A stretch of 8,902 bases of DNA, taken from contig CALMVM010000205.1 in NCBI GenBank assembly GCA_937873255.1, forward strand, positions 4,972 through 13,873, read 5' to 3'. Every line of letters starts with the position of its first letter. The first letter of the stretch is position 1. The notes beneath the pieces were generated by a model. It searched no databases. It worked only from the letters and a program-made list of their open reading frames with translations, and was not told the origin of the DNA. Source of the DNA: an uncultured Verrucomicrobiota bacterium (GTDB lineage: Bacteria; Verrucomicrobiota; Verrucomicrobiia; Chthoniobacterales; SZAS-18). Below, one piece after another: positions 5,307-8,902 of this stretch. The position numbers were made by a program, and so were the translations under genes.

Positions 5307-5951
5307 ATGTCCCCCCCTTTGATCATCGGCGTGCTCGGCTCGGGCAAGGGCAGCAACTTCGCCGCGATTGCCGACGCCATCGCGGCGGGGACGCTCGACG
5401 CGCGCGTCGGCGTGGTGATCTCGGACGTGCCGGACGCGGGCATCCTGCAACTCGCAGAAAAACACGGCGCGCCCGCGTTGCACCTGCCGCCGGGCAAGTT
5501 CAAGACGAGGCTCGAACCCGAGCGCGAACTCGAACTCGCGCACGCCTTGCAGGCGCACAACGTCGCGCTCGTGGTGCTGGCTGGTTACATGCGTTTGCTC
5601 AAGGAACCGATGGTCTCGGCGTTCCCGCGCCGCATCATCAACATCCACCCGTCGCTGTTGCCGAAATTTCCCGGCTTGGCCGCGTGGAAACAGGCGCTCG
5701 ACGCGGGCGAACACGAGGCCGGTTGCACGGTGCATTACGTCGATCTCGGCATGGATACCGGCCCGGTGATCGCGCGCAAAACCGTGCCCGTTCTGTCCGG
5801 CGACACCGCCGAAACTCTCCACGCGCGGATTCAGGAAGCCGAGCACGCGCTGTATCCGCAGGTGATCGGCGAGTTCTCGCGCCGGCTCCAAGCCGACGCT
5901 CCCGACGGGGCGGGGGATTGGTGCGAGTTTCGCAGCGGCTGGAATGGCTAG
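5307..5951 (+). CDS. purN: Phosphoribosylglycinamide formyltransferase (GART)
   Basis: The enzyme transfers a formyl group from 10-formyltetrahydrofolate to GAR, the third step of purine synthesis, in the cytosol. The 214-residue length matches E. coli PurN (212). Motifs in order are LGSGKGSNF (10-18, phosphate binding), VVLAGYMRLL (89-98), INIHPSLLPKFPGL (111-124) and GCTVHYVDLGMDTGPVI (139-155). The catalytic triad is complete: Asn112, His114 and Asp150, offset by six from the E. coli numbering. The usual VISN turn reads VISD (37-40). The ATG at 5307 is the natural start, with no Shine-Dalgarno sequence. Codons 2-4 run through seven consecutive C (5311-5317), where a slip would destroy the frame. 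A 93-bp spacer separates it from the membrane protein gene, and hairpin element 3 follows 28 bases after the stop. No other purine genes are nearby. Confidence 0.95.
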   Translation: MSPPLIIGVLGSGKGSNFAAIADAIAAGTLDARVGVVISDVPDAGILQLAEKHGAPALHLPPGKFKTRLEPERELELAHALQAHNVALVVLAGYMRLLKEPMVSAFPRRIINIHPSLLPKFPGLAAWKQALDAGEHEAGCTVHYVDLGMDTGPVIARKTVPVLSGDTAETLHARIQEAEHALYPQVIGEFSRRLQADAPDGAGDWCEFRSGWNG

Positions 5952-5979
5952 CGCGTCGAACGAAGTCGCGTCATTCTCT

Positions 5980-6059
5980 GATTGTGGCCACGGCATTCCG
6001 TTGCCGTATTCGGACTTTTCCCTCAGCAGACATGGCAACGGAGTGCCGTGGCTACAATC
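5980..6059 (+). repeat. Long hairpin element 3 between purN and acpH
   Basis: Bases 5980-6005 and 6034-6059 are 26-base inverted complements matching at 24 positions. The two exceptions (5996/6043 and 5986/6053) are T-G and G-T, so plus-strand RNA would form 26 continuous pairs with two G-U wobbles. Two further pairs, 6006/6033 (G-U) and 6007/6032, can extend the stem and shrink the 28-nt loop to 24. The plus strand is the sense strand for both neighbours. The 5-mer TCTCT flanks the structure at 5975-5979 and 6062-6066, the right copy after two extra bases, which may hint at a target duplication. There is no T-run, so it is not a typical terminator. It ends nine bases before the GTG start of the next gene. 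Confidence 0.9.
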
Positions 6060-6068
6060 GATCTCTCC

Positions 6069-6707
6069 GTGAACTGGCTCGCGCATATCGTCCTGGCCGG
6101 TCCTGACGACGAAGACCGACTCGGCGGCGTGCTGGCCGATCTCGTCCCGATGACCGTCGCGCGCAAGCTGCCCGCCGGAGTCCGGCGCGGGATCGCGCTG
6201 CACCTCTCTATCGACGCCTTCAGCGACGCGCACCCGACCGTCTGCGCCAGTAACCGGCGCATCGTCAACGGCGGCGTCGGCCTGCGTCCGGCGGCGGCGG
6301 CCATCGCGGTGGACATGCTCTACGATCATCTGCTGGCCCGGGATTGGGTCATCCATGGTCCGCCCGGCGTGCCGTTGGAGGCGTTCGTCAAAGGGTTTTA
6401 CGCGCTGGCGGCCGATCATCGCGCGCTTTTCCCGGCCAAGGCGCGCCTGACGTTCGCTGCCATGACCGCGCAGGATTGGTTCGGCTCATATCGCTTCGTC
6501 GACGAAATCCGCCGGGCGCTCGAACGCATTCGCCTGCGCCTGTCCCCACGCGCGGCGGCGGTCAGTCCGCTCGCGTCGGCGGTGGACGTTTTCACGCGTG
6601 AACCGCAGGCGTTCGCCGAAGATTTCGCGCGCTTCTGGCCGGACGTGACCGCCCACGCCGCCCGCGTGCGCGCCGAAGCAAAAAATGCCGGGCAAAACAG
6701 TCTTTGA
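6069..6707 (+). CDS. acpH: Acyl-carrier-protein phosphodiesterase (AcpH/DUF479 family)
   Basis: The protein is predicted to remove the 4'-phosphopantetheine arm from acyl carrier protein. Its 212 residues resemble E. coli AcpH (193): NWLAHIVLA at the N-terminus, RLGGVLADLV (17-26), LPAGVRRGIALHLSIDAFSDAHP (34-56), VDMLYDHLLARDW (81-93), PLEAFVKGFY (102-111) and a C-terminal FARFWPDV (186-193). The acidic and histidine residues of this metal-dependent HD-like fold are visible: His6, Asp24, His45, Asp49, Asp53, Asp82, Asp86 and His87. I chose GTG at 6069 because the family begins M/V-N-(W/F)-L-A-H. The frame is open to an ATG at 5982, but that codon lies in the left arm of hairpin element 3, and the 29 extra residues are translated repeat. 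No ribosome binding site is visible. The residues after about 195 are a lysine- and alanine-rich tail. Confidence 0.85.
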   Translation: MNWLAHIVLAGPDDEDRLGGVLADLVPMTVARKLPAGVRRGIALHLSIDAFSDAHPTVCASNRRIVNGGVGLRPAAAAIAVDMLYDHLLARDWVIHGPPGVPLEAFVKGFYALAADHRALFPAKARLTFAAMTAQDWFGSYRFVDEIRRALERIRLRLSPRAAAVSPLASAVDVFTREPQAFAEDFARFWPDVTAHAARVRAEAKNAGQNSL

Positions 6708-6757
6708 GGTGGAGGCGCGACTACCGGCGGATTACACTCGGCGCTCGCCCGTCCGCC

Positions 6758-8797
6758 ATGTCCACGTTTCGCCTCTTCGACCTCAACGACGCCCAGCGCA
6801 CCGCCGTCATGCAGACCGCTGGGCCTGTGCTCATCCTCGCCGGCGCGGGTACGGGGAAAACGCGCGTCATCACCGCGCGCATCGCCTACCTCGTGGCGCT
6901 GGGCGTGAGCGCATCGAAGATCCTCGCTGTCACCTTCACCAACAAGGCCGCCACCGAAATGCGCGAGCGCGCCGTCGGCCTGCTCCAGGATGATGTCGCC
7001 GCGAAAAAACTGACCGTCTCGACGTTCCACGCGTTGTGCGTGCGCATCCTGCGCGGCGACATCGAGCGGCTCGGCTGGAAGTCGAATTTTTCCATCTACG
7101 ACCAGGGCGATTGTCTCGGGCTGATCCGCGCGATCATCACGCGCACCGCCGCCAAGGACGAAAAGCTCGACCCGAACGCCGCTCAGGCACTCATTTCCAA
7201 GCTAAAAAACGACGCGCGCATCGCCGCCGGCGGCGCGCCGCGCGAGGACACGCTCATCGGCGCGGTCTACCTGCGCTACCAGGCCGAACTCAAGCGCATG
7301 AACGCCGTCGACTTCGACGACCTCCTGCTGCTCGCCGTTCGTGTCCTGCGTGAACACGACGACGCCCGCGAGAAGTGGCGCGACCGTTTTCATTATCTGA
7401 TGGTGGACGAGTTCCAGGACACGAACCGCCTCCAGCTCGACCTCGTCTCACTGCTCGCGCACGGGCAGCCGCCGAACGTCTGCGTGGTCGGCGACGACGA
7501 CCAATCCATCTACGGGTGGCGCGGGGCGGAGGTTTCCAACATCCTCGAATTCGAAAAGCATTTTCCGAATCCGACCGTCATCAAGCTGGAGCAAAACTAC
7601 CGTTCCACGAACGCGATCCTGCACACGGCCAATTCCCTGATCAAGAACAACCCCCGTCGTCGTCCCAAGACACTCTGGAGCGAACACGGCGCGGGCGACA
7701 AAATCCGCGTCGTGCCCGCGCCGACCGAACAGGAGGAAACGGCCTACGTCGTCGGCGAGATGCACCGCATGAAATCGGCGGAGGAGGCGGGTTCGTGGGA
7801 TGATTTTGCGATTCTCTACCGCATGAATGCGCAGTCGAAGGCGTTCGAGCTAGCGATGCGCGAGGGCAACATCCCGTACCGGATCGTCGGCGGCCAGAGC
7901 ATCTTCGACAAACGCGAGGTCAAGGACCTCATCGCCTACATCGGCTGCCTGCTCAACACCGACGACGACCAGATGCTGCTGCGCATCATCAACCTGCCCC
8001 CGCGAGGGTTGGGCGACGCGGTGGTCGAGCGGGCGATGGACTATTCGCGCACACACAAGATGAGCCTGTGGACGGCGATCAACGAAGAGGGTTTTCTGGA
8101 GACGGTCACGGCGCGCTCAAGGGCGGCGTTCCGGTCATTCGGCGAACTGCTGGACCGTTTCGAGTCGCGGATGCTGGAGCCTTTCGCCGACCACGCGAAG
8201 GTTGTGGGGACGTTATTGGACGAGATCGGCTTCTATGCCGAGTTACGCCGCACCTGCAAGACCGAGGGCGAGGCCACCGCGCGAGAGATCAACGTGCGCG
8301 ATCTGCTGCGCGACCTGGAACGCTACCAGCAACGCCAACCCGACGGTGGGTTGCGCGGGTTCATGGACCGCGTGGCACTCGACCGCGACCGCCAGGAAAA
8401 GAAGAAGGAGGAACGCGAGGAGGCCACCCCACAGGTCACGCTCATCACCTTGCACGCGGCGAAGGGGTTGGAATTCCCCTTCGTCTTCCTGGTGGGTCTG
8501 GAAGAAGGCTTGATTCCGCACGAACGCTCACGCGTCGAAGGCACCGTGGACGAGGAACGGCGTCTTCTGTACGTCGGCATCACGCGCGCGCGGCGGCGGC
8601 TGACGATGTCCTACTGCGTGAATCGCACGAAATACGGCAGCGCGGTGTCGTGCGCGCCGAGCACGTTCTTCAAGGAAATCTCCCCGGCGCATCTGGAAAT
8701 GGTTAATATCAAGCAGATACTAAATACCCCTGCCACCGAGACCAGCGCCCGCAGCCATTTTGCCCGGATGCGCGAGGCGATGAAAGGCGAGACGTAA
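6758..8797 (+). CDS. Rep/PcrA/UvrD-type ATP-dependent DNA helicase
   Basis: This superfamily 1A 3'-5' helicase is probably involved in replication restart or repair. The 679-residue protein has all the motifs: Q motif LNDAQRTAV (9-17), Walker A GAGTGKT (29-35), Ia VTFTNKAA (58-65), Ib STFHAL (88-93), DEFQDTN (217-223), III GDDDQSIYGWRGA (245-257), IV LEQNYRS (277-283), V VTLITLHAAKGLEFPFVFLVGLEE split across 560-583, and VI RRLLYVGITRARRRL (601-615). The length and the lack of a long C-terminal extension resemble E. coli Rep (673) more than UvrD or PcrA, which carry a longer tail, so I leave the symbol open. A lysine- and glutamate-rich linker at 544-556 is unremarkable. I chose ATG at 6758, just before the Q motif; the open frame extends 18 codons further and overlaps acpH. 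No Shine-Dalgarno sequence. The gene follows acpH by 50 bp. Confidence 0.95.
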   Translation: MSTFRLFDLNDAQRTAVMQTAGPVLILAGAGTGKTRVITARIAYLVALGVSASKILAVTFTNKAATEMRERAVGLLQDDVAAKKLTVSTFHALCVRILRGDIERLGWKSNFSIYDQGDCLGLIRAIITRTAAKDEKLDPNAAQALISKLKNDARIAAGGAPREDTLIGAVYLRYQAELKRMNAVDFDDLLLLAVRVLREHDDAREKWRDRFHYLMVDEFQDTNRLQLDLVSLLAHGQPPNVCVVGDDDQSIYGWRGAEVSNILEFEKHFPNPTVIKLEQNYRSTNAILHTANSLIKNNPRRRPKTLWSEHGAGDKIRVVPAPTEQEETAYVVGEMHRMKSAEEAGSWDDFAILYRMNAQSKAFELAMREGNIPYRIVGGQSIFDKREVKDLIAYIGCLLNTDDDQMLLRIINLPPRGLGDAVVERAMDYSRTHKMSLWTAINEEGFLETVTARSRAAFRSFGELLDRFESRMLEPFADHAKVVGTLLDEIGFYAELRRTCKTEGEATAREINVRDLLRDLERYQQRQPDGGLRGFMDRVALDRDRQEKKKEEREEATPQVTLITLHAAKGLEFPFVFLVGLEEGLIPHERSRVEGTVDEERRLLYVGITRARRRLTMSYCVNRTKYGSAVSCAPSTFFKEISPAHLEMVNIKQILNTPATETSARSHFARMREAMKGET

Positions 8798-8851
8798 CTG
8801 CTTTCGGTCTCCGAACATGCGGACGCAGTCGCCGGTCGTTTTATAAGGTAG

Positions 8852-8881
8852 GGATGGCTCTCCGAGCCGTCCGTTGATTTT
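8852..8881 (+). terminator. Hairpin plus T-rich tail after the helicase gene (possible terminator, also a repeat)
   Basis: GGATGGCTC (8852-8860) pairs with GAGCCGTCC (8864-8872) across a TCC loop, giving nine pairs including one U-G wobble (8855/8869) on the sense strand. GTTGATTTT follows (8873-8881), a modest T-rich tail. This fits a weak Rho-independent terminator 54 bases after the helicase stop. However, the right half with its tail, GCCGTCCGTTGATTTT, recurs exactly (inverted) in the centre of heptamer element 1, so the segment may instead be a copy of a dispersed repeat. Confidence 0.5.
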
Positions 8882-8902
8882 CCGGGGAGGCGCGTTGTGC
8901 GC

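Noticed and set aside
5304..6419. 371-residue minus-strand open frame
   Set aside because: It spans purN, hairpin element 3 and acpH in antisense. Real families are on the other strand, and the length reflects high GC.

Overview
The window is a high-GC bacterial chromosome segment carrying eight intact genes, one cluster of decayed genes and four intergenic repeat or hairpin elements. I infer Verrucomicrobiota or a relative (Planctomycetota/Lentisphaerota group). The reasons are a PEP-CTERM sorting signal in a gene remnant, a stand-alone heptose-phosphate adenylyltransferase typical of Gram-negative envelopes, a DUF4380-like mutarotase-fold protein, start codons mostly without Shine-Dalgarno sequences, and repeat-rich intergenic DNA. 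The assignment rests on family knowledge, not on a search.

Layout. Bases 1-82 hold no gene I can support. Bases 83-185 are an inverted pair of heptamer arrays abutting the stop codon of proC (minus strand, 188-991; proline synthesis). A 90-bp divergent spacer separates proC from nadA (plus strand, 1082-2077; quinolinate synthase, NAD synthesis). From 2097 to about 2760 the minus strand carries two broken, joined gene fragments: the 3' end of a PEP-CTERM exported protein and the core of a phytanoyl-CoA-dioxygenase-like protein. Next, all on the plus strand, come mntR (2850-3308, Mn-responsive repressor), a second heptamer-array element (3314-3412), a DUF4380-like protein (3455-4390), an rfaE2/hldE-C adenylyltransferase (4387-4890, overlapping the previous stop), a small three-helix membrane protein (4902-5213), purN (5307-5951, purine synthesis), a long hairpin element (5980-6059), an AcpH-like ACP phosphodiesterase (6069-6707) and a Rep/UvrD-type DNA helicase (6758-8797). 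The window ends with a short hairpin (8852-8872) followed by a T-rich stretch.

The genes are mostly housekeeping functions without a common pathway. The plus-strand run from 3455 to 8797 looks like a loose co-directional cluster; the tightest link is the GTGA overlap between the DUF4380-like gene and rfaE2. The most unusual content is intergenic. Two elements have the same design (period-7 tandem arrays in inverted orientation around a unique centre, directly after a stop codon) but different heptamers. A third is a 26-pair hairpin whose only two non-Watson-Crick positions are G-U wobbles. A 16-bp word from the centre of the first element recurs inverted in the hairpin at the right edge. I see no defence, CRISPR, phage or secretion system here.
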